Of a DNA stretch of 6,696 nt, positions 1 through 6,423 are shown piece after piece; position 1 is the first letter of the stretch, and the number at the start of each line of letters is the position of its first letter. The DNA comes from an uncultured Kangiella sp. (lineage in GTDB: Bacteria > Pseudomonadota > Gammaproteobacteria > Enterobacterales > DSM-103792): the NCBI GenBank assembly GCA_946480585.1, contig CAMLKQ010000125.1, forward strand, positions 1 to 6,696, read 5' to 3'. The notes beneath the pieces were generated by a model. The model was not told the origin of the DNA. It did not search any database and saw nothing but the letters and a program-made list of their open reading frames with translations. A program made the translations under genes and the position numbers.

Positions 1-1673
1 ACCAGATCGCGCAGGTGGCGCGGAATGGTGACGTGGCCGTAATTCCAGACCAGGTTCGACACGGTGCGGCCCTGCGCCTCGCGGGTCGCGCGCAGCAGCA
101 GGACCGAACGGCCATCGTGCAGCGCATGCGCCATCGCGACGAAATTGTATTGACCGCCGACACCGCTCAACGTCTGGCCATCGGCGAGGCCATCGGACAC
201 GGCCGCGCCCAGCAGCGTTTGCATCATGCAGGTGTTGAAGAAGCGGGCATCGCGGCGCTGGGCCCGCTCAAGGTTTTCGCTGCCGCCATACAACTCGTTG
301 ATGCGTGACACCCGCTGCATTTCCAGTCCGCGCCAATCGTCGCCACTTAACTGCTTCAGCCAGTCGTACAACGCGACCGAGCCGAGCGCGAACGCGCCAG
401 CGAGATAATGGCCGTTCTGCAGGCGGCGGCCGGTCATGAGCGAGGCCAGCGCCGCGCGTGCGCCGGCATCGGTGAGATCGGCGCTGAGCTGGCGACCATC
501 ACCGAGCACAATGGCATCGTTGTGCCAGCGGGCATCGGATGGCAGCATGCCGAACTGTTGCAGCCAGCGCACCGCATCGGCGTGCAGGCGATCCGGCAGC
601 AGATCGTGTCGCAACAATTGCTCCAGGCTGTCGGCCGCCAAAGGATCGGTCAGCACACCTTCGTTCAACAAGGTCTGCAAGCCGAGATCATCGTAAGCAA
701 GCCGACTCAGGATGCCGGCTTTGCGCAGATGCATGAAGCCGTCCATCACCATCTCTGTCGCGCCGTACAAACCTTTCTGAAACGGCTCAATCCCACCAAT
801 GGCGCGAAACGCTTCCGGTATGGCTTCGTCATGCAGCGTAGAGAGAATGGCTCGGTAGCGGTCATTGCGTTGCTGGCGCAGCAGCAGGGCATTGACCAGT
901 GCGTCGGACAATGCGCCGATGCCAATCTGCAGCGTGCCACCGTCTTTCACCAGCAAGCTGGCGTGCAGTCCCAGCGCGTGCTCGGCCAGCCGCACCGGTT
1001 CGCGCGGTATCGCGAACAGCCGGGCCGGCGCCGGATCGGTGAGCAGCAGATCAAAAAATGTCGCCGGGACTTCTGCGTCGCCACCGAGGAAAGGCATGCC
1101 ATCATGCACGACGCCGACCACAAACGGTGGCGTGCCGCGGGCGCGCAACCGGTCGATCAGATCCGGCGCAACATCGGGGTTGCAAGACAGGCTGTAGCGT
1201 TCGCCCCGCCGTGCCACCTGCAACAGCACCAGATTGATGCCGGCATGCGCCAGATCGCGCGCCACATGGGTGTAATTCTGGCTGATGTAATGACGCTGGC
1301 CACCGGCCTTGCCGAGCTGGCTGCCGGCGGTGAAATAGAACTCGTGTATGCGGATATGCGCCGGCACCGCGTTGCGCTGACGGTCGATCAGGTAATCGAG
1401 ATCGGGATAATCCTCACCAAAATGACGCGCGACAAACGGCGCCAGAAAGCGCTGCTCCAGCTCACTGCGGCCACCGGGCCGCTGCAGCGACAGCGCGGTG
1501 TAGAGGTGCAGTGACAATTGCTCCGGCTGCTGCTTGACCCGTTGATAGAGCGCATTCAGCAAACGATTGGGCTTGCCGAGGCCAAGTGGCGTGGCGACCC
1601 GCAAGGCCGGGCCGACTGCCCGCACAATCTCGTCGACCGTGGCTGAATAAAACGATTCCGTGGTAACCGACAT
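1..1673 (-). CDS. Acetyl-CoA hydrolase/CoA-transferase family protein, long form, C-terminus beyond the window
   Basis: An uninterrupted reading frame of 557 codons runs from ATG at 1671-1673 to the left edge, so the C-terminus is missing. The protein fits the acetyl-CoA hydrolase/transferase family (class I CoA-transferase fold), whose members hydrolyse acetyl-CoA or move CoA between carboxylic acids in the cytoplasm. Visible marks are a glycine-rich LQIGIGA motif (residues 248-254), YGATEMVMDG with E307 at the place of the family's catalytic glutamate, and the C-terminal-domain motif SGVGGQYNFV ending at V512. E307 and the GGQ motif lie about 200 residues apart, roughly twice what I recall for compact members, so this is a long, divergent form with an insertion. 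The start has a GAGG ribosome binding site 7 nt upstream. It follows the flavoprotein gene by 72 bp without a visible terminator. The substrate cannot be told from sequence. Family is confident; exact reaction is not. Confidence 0.88.
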   Translation of the reverse strand, partial: MSVTTESFYSATVDEIVRAVGPALRVATPLGLGKPNRLLNALYQRVKQQPEQLSLHLYTALSLQRPGGRSELEQRFLAPFVARHFGEDYPDLDYLIDRQRNAVPAHIRIHEFYFTAGSQLGKAGGQRHYISQNYTHVARDLAHAGINLVLLQVARRGERYSLSCNPDVAPDLIDRLRARGTPPFVVGVVHDGMPFLGGDAEVPATFFDLLLTDPAPARLFAIPREPVRLAEHALGLHASLLVKDGGTLQIGIGALSDALVNALLLRQQRNDRYRAILSTLHDEAIPEAFRAIGGIEPFQKGLYGATEMVMDGFMHLRKAGILSRLAYDDLGLQTLLNEGVLTDPLAADSLEQLLRHDLLPDRLHADAVRWLQQFGMLPSDARWHNDAIVLGDGRQLSADLTDAGARAALASLMTGRRLQNGHYLAGAFALGSVALYDWLKQLSGDDWRGLEMQRVSRINELYGGSENLERAQRRDARFFNTCMMQTLLGAAVSDGLADGQTLSGVGGQYNFVAMAHALHDGRSVLLLRATREAQGRTVSNLVWNYGHVTIPRHLRDL

Positions 1674-1680
1674 TCGCTTG

Positions 1681-1684
1681 CCTC
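1681..1684 (-). promoter_or_regulatory. Ribosome binding site of the acetyl-CoA hydrolase-family gene
   Basis: On the minus strand GAGG stands 7 nt before the ATG at 1673. This spacing is near ideal and supports that start codon. Confidence 0.7.
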
Positions 1685-1745
1685 GCTGCGGATTCCGTGT
1701 CCGGCATCCTGTGCCTGATTCGATTGACCGTTGCTGCTGACCTGT

Positions 1746-2927
1746 TCAGGCAACCGAGCCGGCCGCATGGGCGGACGACCACGCCCATTGAAAGTTGTAG
1801 CCACCGAGCCAACCGGTGACATCGACCACTTCGCCAATGAAATACAAACCCGGTACGGCATTCGCCATCATGGTTTTCGATGACAGGTCACGGGTGTCGA
1901 CACCGCCGAGCGTGACTTCTGCCTTTTTGTAACCCACGGTGCCGGCCGGGCGGACGTTCCAGTGATGCAACTCTTCCGCGAGTTTTTGCAGCGTCTTGCT
2001 GCCGAGTTGTCTCATCGGCTTGTGCACGTCGCGCTGTTCGCACCAGAGCTGGGCCAGTCGCTTTGGCAACCAGTCGGCGAGCGCATTGCCGAGCAATTGC
2101 TCGCTTTGGCTGCGTTCCTGAAACCGCGAGACCAGATCGTCATGCGGCGCCAAATCGATGGTCAGGGTCTGGCCCGGTTTCCAGTACGAGGAAATTTGCA
2201 GAATCGCCGGACCGCTGACGCCGCGATGGGTGATCAGGATGGCTTCACGAAAAGTGGTTTTGCCGCAGCTGACATCGGCATCGAAGGCGACGCCGGACAA
2301 ATCGGCAAACGGTTGCCATTCGGCGCCCGGAAAGGTCAGCGGCACCAATGCCGGACTGGTCTCGATCACATTCAGACCAAATTGCCGGGCGATGTCATAG
2401 CCAAAGCCGGTGGCGCCGATTTGCGGAATCGACAAACCACCGGTGGCGATGATGAGCGAGTCGCAATCGTAGTCGCCGCGGGTCGTGCTGAGCCGGAATC
2501 GCTCGGCCGGCTTTTCGATCTGGTTGACGCTGGTGCCGGTGGCCCATTCGACATTGCCATCGCGGCACTCGTCGATCAGCAGGTCGATGATCTGCTGGGC
2601 GCTGTCATCGCAGAACAGTTGCCCCAGCGTTTTCTCGTGAAAGCCGATGCCGTGCTTGCGCACCAGCTTGATGAAATCCTGGGCCGTGTAGCGGGCGAGC
2701 GCTGAGCGGCAGAAATGCGGATTCTGCGAGAGATAGTTGCTCGGGCCGGCATTGATATTGGTGAAGTTGCAGCGGCCGCCGCCGGAGATGCGGATTTTCT
2801 CGCCAATTTTGTTGCTGTGGTCGATCAGCAGCACGCGCCGGCCACGCTGGCCGGCGGTGAACGCCGCGAACATGCCGGCGGCGCCGGCACCCAGGACAAT
2901 GACATCAAACGACGTGGCGGAACGCAT
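1746..2927 (-). CDS. HI0933/YhiN-family FAD-dependent oxidoreductase
   Basis: This is a 393-aa flavoprotein of the HI0933-like (YhiN/BaiN, 'aminoacetone oxidase family') group. It is predicted to bind FAD in the cytoplasm; the physiological substrate of most members is not settled. An N-terminal dinucleotide-binding fold starts with VLGAGAAGM (glycines 13, 15, 18). It is followed by the family signature KIRISGGGRCNFTN (residues 44-57), the second FAD-contact segment ATGG (171-174), THRGVSGP (233-240), and a C-terminal GLYFIGEVVDVTGW...GGYNFQWAW block that is typical of the family. Length matches the usual roughly 390-420 aa. The frame is open back to a GTG at 3020 (424 aa), but the ATG at 2925-2927 is preferred because the FAD fold begins immediately after it and the extra 31 residues look unlike the family. 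No strong ribosome binding site precedes either start. It probably heads a two-gene unit with the acetyl-CoA hydrolase-family gene. Confidence 0.93.
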   Translation of the reverse strand: MRSATSFDVIVLGAGAAGMFAAFTAGQRGRRVLLIDHSNKIGEKIRISGGGRCNFTNINAGPSNYLSQNPHFCRSALARYTAQDFIKLVRKHGIGFHEKTLGQLFCDDSAQQIIDLLIDECRDGNVEWATGTSVNQIEKPAERFRLSTTRGDYDCDSLIIATGGLSIPQIGATGFGYDIARQFGLNVIETSPALVPLTFPGAEWQPFADLSGVAFDADVSCGKTTFREAILITHRGVSGPAILQISSYWKPGQTLTIDLAPHDDLVSRFQERSQSEQLLGNALADWLPKRLAQLWCEQRDVHKPMRQLGSKTLQKLAEELHHWNVRPAGTVGYKKAEVTLGGVDTRDLSSKTMMANAVPGLYFIGEVVDVTGWLGGYNFQWAWSSAHAAGSVA

Positions 2928-3100
2928 GGCGACGGCAGGACGGACACGGGAAGCAACGATGGCCGGCAGGGTAATACAAACGCCGGCAGTGCGATACCGT
3001 TTCCGGCTGCCCGCTTCCACGAAATGGCAAGAACCGGCACACTGATACGAGCCGCGTTGGTGACCGCCAGCGCCGACACCTGTTTAACGAGCGCGCCGCA
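2928..3100. promoter_or_regulatory. Divergent intergenic region with repeated G(C/A)CGGCAG octamers
   Basis: This 173-bp region separates the start codons of the divergent flavoprotein and membrane hydroxylase genes, so it should hold promoters for both. I could not identify a convincing -35/-10 pair on either strand. The octamer GCCGGCAG occurs at 2962-2969 and 2982-2989, a 20-bp period, and a one-base variant, GACGGCAG, lies at 2931-2938. They may be protein-binding half-sites, but similar GC-rich words are common in this genome. If the upstream GTG at 3020 were the real flavoprotein start, part of this stretch would be coding. Confidence 0.4.
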
Positions 3101-4321
3101 ATGAATCCGATCCTGTTCGCGATTCCCGTTTTCATGGCCACCATTGTGTTGGAAGCCTGGTTGGCGCAGCGTCGCGGGCGCGCGGTTTACGATGTCGCCG
3201 ACGCCATCACCAGCCTACATTTCGGCGTGCTGAGTCAGGTCAGTGCGGCGTTCAGCTCGTTGCTGGGCATCGGCATTTACTGGTGGGTCTATTCGCAGTG
3301 GCATTGGCTGACACTGGCCGTTGAAAGTGTCTGGGTCTGGCTGCTGGCCTTGCTGCTGTACGACTTTCTCTATTACTGGGTGCACCGGTGCGGCCATGAA
3401 GTGAATCTGATGTGGGCCGCCCACCAGGTGCATCACTCATCCGAGTATTTCAACCTGAGTACGGCGCTGCGCCAGAGCGCGACCACGGTGCTGTGGAGCT
3501 GGCCGTTTTATTTGCCGATGGCCTTGCTTGGCGTGCCGCCGGAAGTGTTCGTCGGTGTCGCGCTGATTGATTTGTTGTATCAGTACTGGGTGCATACCGA
3601 ACTGGTTGGCAAACTCGGCTGGTTTGATCGGGTGTTTGTCTCGCCGTCCAATCATCGGGTTCATCACGGCCAGAACGATTACTGCATCGACAGGAACTAT
3701 GGCGGGATATTGATTCTGTGGGACCGGCTGTTTGGCAGCTTTGTTGAAGAGCGGGAGCGTGAGCCGGTGATTTACGGCATCCGCAAACCGCTGGCGAGTT
3801 TCAATCCGGTCTGGGGCAACTGCAATGTCTACGCCGACTTGGTGCAGGCATGTCGACAAGCGCCGACATGGCAGGCGCGGCTGAACGTGCTGTTTGGCCC
3901 ACCCGGTGGCGGTGCGCCGTTGCCGGCTTTGGACCCTGCGCATTGCCAGCGTTTTGATCCGAGACCTGCGCGAGCCGTGCAGGTATACGCTGTTTTCAAC
4001 TATGCGCTGATGGTTGGCTATGTCAGCCATTTCTTGCTGGTTGCTGCGCAGCTGTCAGTGCCAGCAAAGTTGCTGTACGGCGTGTTCATTATCAGTGCGG
4101 CGCTCACAATCGGCTGGTTGCTGGAGCGTCACCGCTGGGCCGTTCGCGCCGAGCAGTTGCGCTGGGGTGTGGTTGTGCTGCTGCTGTGGTTCCAGCCCGA
4201 TTGGTTCGGCACGCTTCTGCCGTTCGGTTTGAAACTTGCGCTGACGGTGGCCGCATCGATGGCACTGATCGGATTGATGCGGGCGCAGCGGCAGTCTGCC
4301 ATGGCTGCAGCGCGCCCGTGA
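3101..4321 (+). CDS. Sterol desaturase/fatty acid hydroxylase superfamily membrane protein, alkylglycerol monooxygenase-like
   Basis: This 406-aa protein belongs to the membrane-bound di-iron fatty acid hydroxylase superfamily. These enzymes use O2 to hydroxylate or desaturate lipids. The histidine clusters expected for the iron site are complete: HRCGH (H95, H99), HQVHH (H108, H111, H112), an isolated H165 in YWVHTE, and HRVHH (H185, H188, H189). The last cluster continues into QNDYCIDRNYGGILILWDRLFGSF, which closely resembles animal alkylglycerol monooxygenase (AGMO/TMEM195), an enzyme that cleaves ether lipids. Hydrophobic segments lie around residues 2-20, 38-62, 70-94 and 130-165. After a soluble stretch, a second hydrophobic region (about 296-392) makes the protein longer than minimal hydroxylases, also AGMO-like. 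The start is the ATG at 3101, although only a weak GAG lies upstream. The true substrate may be an ether lipid, sterol or fatty acyl chain; the superfamily call is secure, the AGMO-like call is inference. Confidence 0.9.
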   Translation: MNPILFAIPVFMATIVLEAWLAQRRGRAVYDVADAITSLHFGVLSQVSAAFSSLLGIGIYWWVYSQWHWLTLAVESVWVWLLALLLYDFLYYWVHRCGHEVNLMWAAHQVHHSSEYFNLSTALRQSATTVLWSWPFYLPMALLGVPPEVFVGVALIDLLYQYWVHTELVGKLGWFDRVFVSPSNHRVHHGQNDYCIDRNYGGILILWDRLFGSFVEEREREPVIYGIRKPLASFNPVWGNCNVYADLVQACRQAPTWQARLNVLFGPPGGGAPLPALDPAHCQRFDPRPARAVQVYAVFNYALMVGYVSHFLLVAAQLSVPAKLLYGVFIISAALTIGWLLERHRWAVRAEQLRWGVVVLLLWFQPDWFGTLLPFGLKLALTVAASMALIGLMRAQRQSAMAAARP

Positions 4322-4344
4322 GAACATCAGTCCGATTCAGACGC

Positions 4345-4401
4345 ATGAGTTCCATGCAATATGATGAGTTCCATGCAATATGATGAGTTCCATTCAATAA
4401 G
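4345..4401 (+). repeat. 19-bp tandem repeat, three copies, abutting the reductase start codon
   Basis: The unit ATGAGTTCCATGCAATATG occurs exactly at 4345-4363 and 4364-4382, and with two differences at 4383-4401. The next 19 bases (4402-4420), which hold the reductase ATG, begin ATGGGTTCA and look like a decayed fourth copy. The unit length is not a multiple of three. Each unit carries ATG codons, and the first copy also contains the inverted repeat GCATG-AGTTC-CATGC (4343-4357). Copy-number change here would alter the leader of the reductase gene. Confidence 0.9.
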
Positions 4402-5358
4402 ATGGGTTCAGTCATCGTGAGTGAAGCAACGATTTTGGTGTATTGCCCGACGCCGGAGGAAACCCGGCGCTACCTGCAGGCGTTTCGTGCTGCGGCACCG
4501 GAATTCCGTTTTACCGATCGCGCTGCGTGCGCCGCGCCAGCGGCGATCAAGCAGATCATTTGCTGGGGTGTCCCGCCGGCATTCTTTGCCGATTTTCCGG
4601 CACTGGAAACGGTGTTTGCACTCGGTGCTGGCGTCGATAAACTGGTCGCGCGGCCGGACCTGCCGGCGTCGGTGCGGATCTGCCGGTTGCTCGATGCCGG
4701 TATGGCCGCGCAAATGCTCGATTACGTGCTGTATGGCGTGTTGAACGCGCAATATCACTTCGCCGATTACGCCCGCCAGCAAGGTCTGGCGCGCTGGCAA
4801 CCGCGGATCAGTCGGGCGCCAGCGGAGTTGCGCTGCACGGTACTGGGCGCTGGCGCGATCGGAGGTGCGGTAGCGCGCGGGCTGGCCGCACGTGGCCACA
4901 CGGTGACGGTCTGGTCGCGGCAACCCAAAGCCTTGCCGGACATCGCCAGTGTCGCCGGTTGGGATGTGCTGCCGGCTGTGTTTGCCCATACCGACATACT
5001 GATCGCGTTGCTGCCCTCGACGACGGAGACCCGCGGTTTGCTGAATGCCGAACGACTGGCGTGGTTGCCGGCAGGTGCGAGCCTCATCAATGCCGGCCGC
5101 GGCGATGTGATTGACGATGCCGCGCTGCTCGCTGCATTGGATAGTGGTCAGTTGAGTCATGCCCAACTGGATGTGTTTCAGGTGGAGCCGCTACCGCCGT
5201 CGCATCCGTTTTGGCAGCACTCGCGCATCACCTTGACGCCACATGTTGCGGCCCAGACGCTGTTGCCCGAGGCGGTCAGCCAAATCGTTGCCAACCTGCG
5301 CGCATTGGCTGCCGGGCAAACGCCGTCCGGTCTGGTGGATCGGCAACGCCAGTATTGA
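4402..5358 (+). CDS. ghrA: GhrA-like glyoxylate/hydroxypyruvate reductase (D-2-hydroxyacid dehydrogenase family)
   Basis: This 318-aa cytoplasmic enzyme should reduce glyoxylate to glycolate and hydroxypyruvate to glycerate. The GhrA-typical FALGAGVDK lies at residues 72-80. The cofactor-binding motif LGAGAIG has glycines at 149, 151 and 154. WSRQPK follows the second strand, and its R173 suits NADPH preference as in GhrA. The catalytic residues are in place: R233 in NAGRGDV, E262 in VEPLPP and H281 in TPHVAA. The C-terminal VDRQRQY matches the VDRxRxY ending I recall for E. coli GhrA, and length is normal. The start is uncertain: the ATG at 4402 lies in the degraded end of a 19-bp repeat and has no good ribosome binding site, while a GTG at 4417 (five residues later) would also fit. 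It begins 80 bp after the membrane hydroxylase gene with no visible terminator between. A related 2-hydroxyacid dehydrogenase with another substrate remains possible. Confidence 0.92.
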   Translation: MGSVIVSEATILVYCPTPEETRRYLQAFRAAAPEFRFTDRAACAAPAAIKQIICWGVPPAFFADFPALETVFALGAGVDKLVARPDLPASVRICRLLDAGMAAQMLDYVLYGVLNAQYHFADYARQQGLARWQPRISRAPAELRCTVLGAGAIGGAVARGLAARGHTVTVWSRQPKALPDIASVAGWDVLPAVFAHTDILIALLPSTTETRGLLNAERLAWLPAGASLINAGRGDVIDDAALLAALDSGQLSHAQLDVFQVEPLPPSHPFWQHSRITLTPHVAAQTLLPEAVSQIVANLRALAAGQTPSGLVDRQRQY

Positions 5359-5361
5359 GCA

Positions 5362-5386
5362 CGGTGCGGGCGATGCGCTTGCACCG
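5362..5386 (+). terminator. Hairpin directly after the reductase gene, possible transcription terminator
   Basis: Starting 3 nt past the stop codon, CGGTGCGGGC (5362-5371) pairs with GCTTGCACCG (5377-5386) over ten base pairs, two of them G-U, closing a 5-nt GATGC loop. The stem is strong. The following sequence is pyrimidine-rich but lacks the U-run of a classical Rho-independent terminator. It may therefore be an imperfect terminator or a structure that protects the mRNA 3' end. Confidence 0.45.
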
Positions 5387-5625
5387 CTCCTACCTCTCTC
5401 CCCGCAAACGTTCGCTGTCACAGACTGCCTGCCATTCTGTGCCGGCAACGCAGGGTGGGTGAGAAGACAAGGAAATATGGGTTTCTCGCCAAACTATTCC
5501 ACTGGGGTTTTCGTCATACCTGCATGAGTGGATCGGCGTACCGATGCCGGCCTCCAACGCTCATCTTCCGTTCGTCAATATCCGATCTTCAGCGCAGTTG
5601 CGTGCCGTTCAGCAGGGAGTGACCC
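5387..5625. other. Intergenic stretch without a recognisable gene
   Basis: With the preceding hairpin this makes a gap of 267 bp between genes. I see no convincing protein or RNA gene in it. It contains an 8-bp stem pairing GGTGAGAA (5458-5465) with TTCTCGCC (5483-5490), and a short palindrome ATCGG-CGTA-CCGAT (5532-5545) about 80 bp before the next start codon. The promoter of the following coiled-coil gene should lie here, but no clear -35/-10 pair stands out. Confidence 0.5.
5614..5619 (+). promoter_or_regulatory. Ribosome binding site of the exported coiled-coil protein gene
   Basis: AGGGAG ends 6 nt before the ATG at 5626 and fixes that codon as the start. Confidence 0.75.
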
Positions 5626-6318
5626 ATGAACCGTTTTCACCGCTCGTTTTTTCCGTTCCTCAATCTGCGGTTGCCGCTACGCCGGCTGCTGCTTGGCGCC
5701 AGTCTGTGCTCGGTGGTACTGGCCGGCGACAGTTTGCCTGGCAGAGCGCCAACGGCCGACGCACCAGACGATGACAGTACCAGCCTGCACATAGCAATGA
5801 GCGTGTCGCATCGACCGGCGGTCAGCTATGCCTTGATTCGTGAACACGACACCACGGTGTTTGTCGGTGCCAGTCGCGAGCTGCGGCAAGTCAATCGCCT
5901 GCAGAAAAAACGGGCCGGCGAGTATCTGTGGATACGGCAAGGCGACAACGAGTATGTGCTCGATGACGCCACTGCCATTACAGAACTGCATCAGCGCTGG
6001 CAGGCGTTGAAAGCGCCGGAACAACAAATGGCGACGCTGGAAGAACAGCTCGAGCCATACACCGAACAACTGGAGGCGCAGGCCGATGAACTGCAAGCGG
6101 CGACCGAACAGTGGGGTGGCGGTGTCGATCATCAGCGGATTGATACGCTGCATGAAAAAATGCAGGCGCTGCACGAAAAAATCGAACCGATTAGCGATCA
6201 GATGCAGACCTTGGGCCAGACGATCGAAACGCTGGCGGACGACGCGCACCAGTTCACTCTGCAACGTATCGACGCGGCCGTTCAGGGTGGTTTGGTCAAG
6301 CCGTTACCGCGTAGCTGA
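5626..6318 (+). CDS. Exported coiled-coil protein of unknown function
   Basis: I do not recognise this 230-aa protein with certainty. The N-terminus has basic residues (R3, R6, R15, R19, R20) before a hydrophobic run LLLGASLCSVVLAG (21-34). A plausible signal peptidase I site follows VLA at residue 33; the cysteine is not in a good lipobox. The mature part begins with an acidic, low-complexity segment (about 42-52). A small globular stretch ends in EYLWIRQGDNEYVLDD (99-114). Residues about 117-205 form a Glu/Gln/Leu-rich amphipathic helical region with repeated LHEKMQALHEKIEPI-type heptads, most likely a coiled coil. From memory, a 'YLW-R-x-G-x-x-Y-V-x-D plus glutamine-rich helix' arrangement also occurs in the extracytoplasmic parts of some BlaR1/M56-peptidase-associated proteins; no zinc-protease motif is present here. 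It is probably periplasmic and possibly oligomeric. A clear ribosome binding site supports the start. Confidence 0.8.
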   Translation: MNRFHRSFFPFLNLRLPLRRLLLGASLCSVVLAGDSLPGRAPTADAPDDDSTSLHIAMSVSHRPAVSYALIREHDTTVFVGASRELRQVNRLQKKRAGEYLWIRQGDNEYVLDDATAITELHQRWQALKAPEQQMATLEEQLEPYTEQLEAQADELQAATEQWGGGVDHQRIDTLHEKMQALHEKIEPISDQMQTLGQTIETLADDAHQFTLQRIDAAVQGGLVKPLPRS

Positions 6319-6423
6319 AGCGCGCGATGCGTGCGCCGATGAAGCTAACGAGAAGCTTGTATGCAGACCCCATGCGTAGCCGCACCGTGCGACGTGGCGC
6401 TGCGGCCTGGACAGGGGCAGGTA
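6319..6423. other. Gap between convergent genes
   Basis: These 105 bp separate the 3' ends of the coiled-coil gene and the convergent 46-aa gene. A weak inverted repeat AAGCT/AGCTT (6342-6346 and 6354-6358) and a CGCACCGTGCG near-palindrome are present, but nothing has the stem plus T-run expected of a bidirectional terminator. Confidence 0.4.

Noticed and set aside
408..1514. A 368-codon plus-strand frame antisense to the acetyl-CoA hydrolase-family gene
   Set aside because: Its translation is Gln/Arg/Ala/His-rich with no family motif, while the minus strand reads a clear CoA-transferase-family protein without interruption. It is a GC-driven shadow frame.
1962..2705. A 247-codon plus-strand frame antisense to the flavoprotein gene
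   Set aside because: The composition is typical of an antisense frame and it has no recognisable domain. The opposite strand encodes a complete HI0933-family protein.
2928..3020. GTG start at 3020 giving a 31-residue N-terminal extension of the flavoprotein
   Set aside because: The extension does not resemble the family, and the FAD-binding fold begins right after the ATG at 2927. No good ribosome binding site favours the GTG.
3057..3088. TTGGTG followed by TGTTTA/TTTAAC as a sigma-70 promoter for the membrane hydroxylase gene
   Set aside because: With 18-bp spacing the -10 matches only two of six positions, and the better TTTAAC lies 20 bp away. It would leave almost no leader.
4104..4415. 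A minus-strand frame reading through the 19-bp repeats as a repetitive peptide (NGTHHIAWNSSYCMEL)
   Set aside because: The peptide periodicity only reflects the DNA repeat. The rest of the frame is antisense to the hydroxylase gene and it has no supporting ribosome binding site.
4408..5166. A 252-codon minus-strand frame within the reductase gene
   Set aside because: It is rich in Gln, Arg and Ala without motifs, and lies opposite a complete GhrA-like enzyme with all catalytic residues.
3101..5358. A dedicated lipid-degradation operon combining the AGMO-like protein and the reductase
   Set aside because: The genes are adjacent and co-oriented, but the reductase substrates (glyoxylate, hydroxypyruvate) are not known products of the AGMO reaction. 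Adjacency alone does not support a pathway.
5677..6264. A 195-codon minus-strand frame opposite the coiled-coil gene, with a repetitive Phe/Leu/Gln/Arg pattern
   Set aside because: The pattern is the mirror of the Glu/Gln/Leu heptads on the plus strand, which have a signal peptide and a ribosome binding site. The minus-strand frame has neither.
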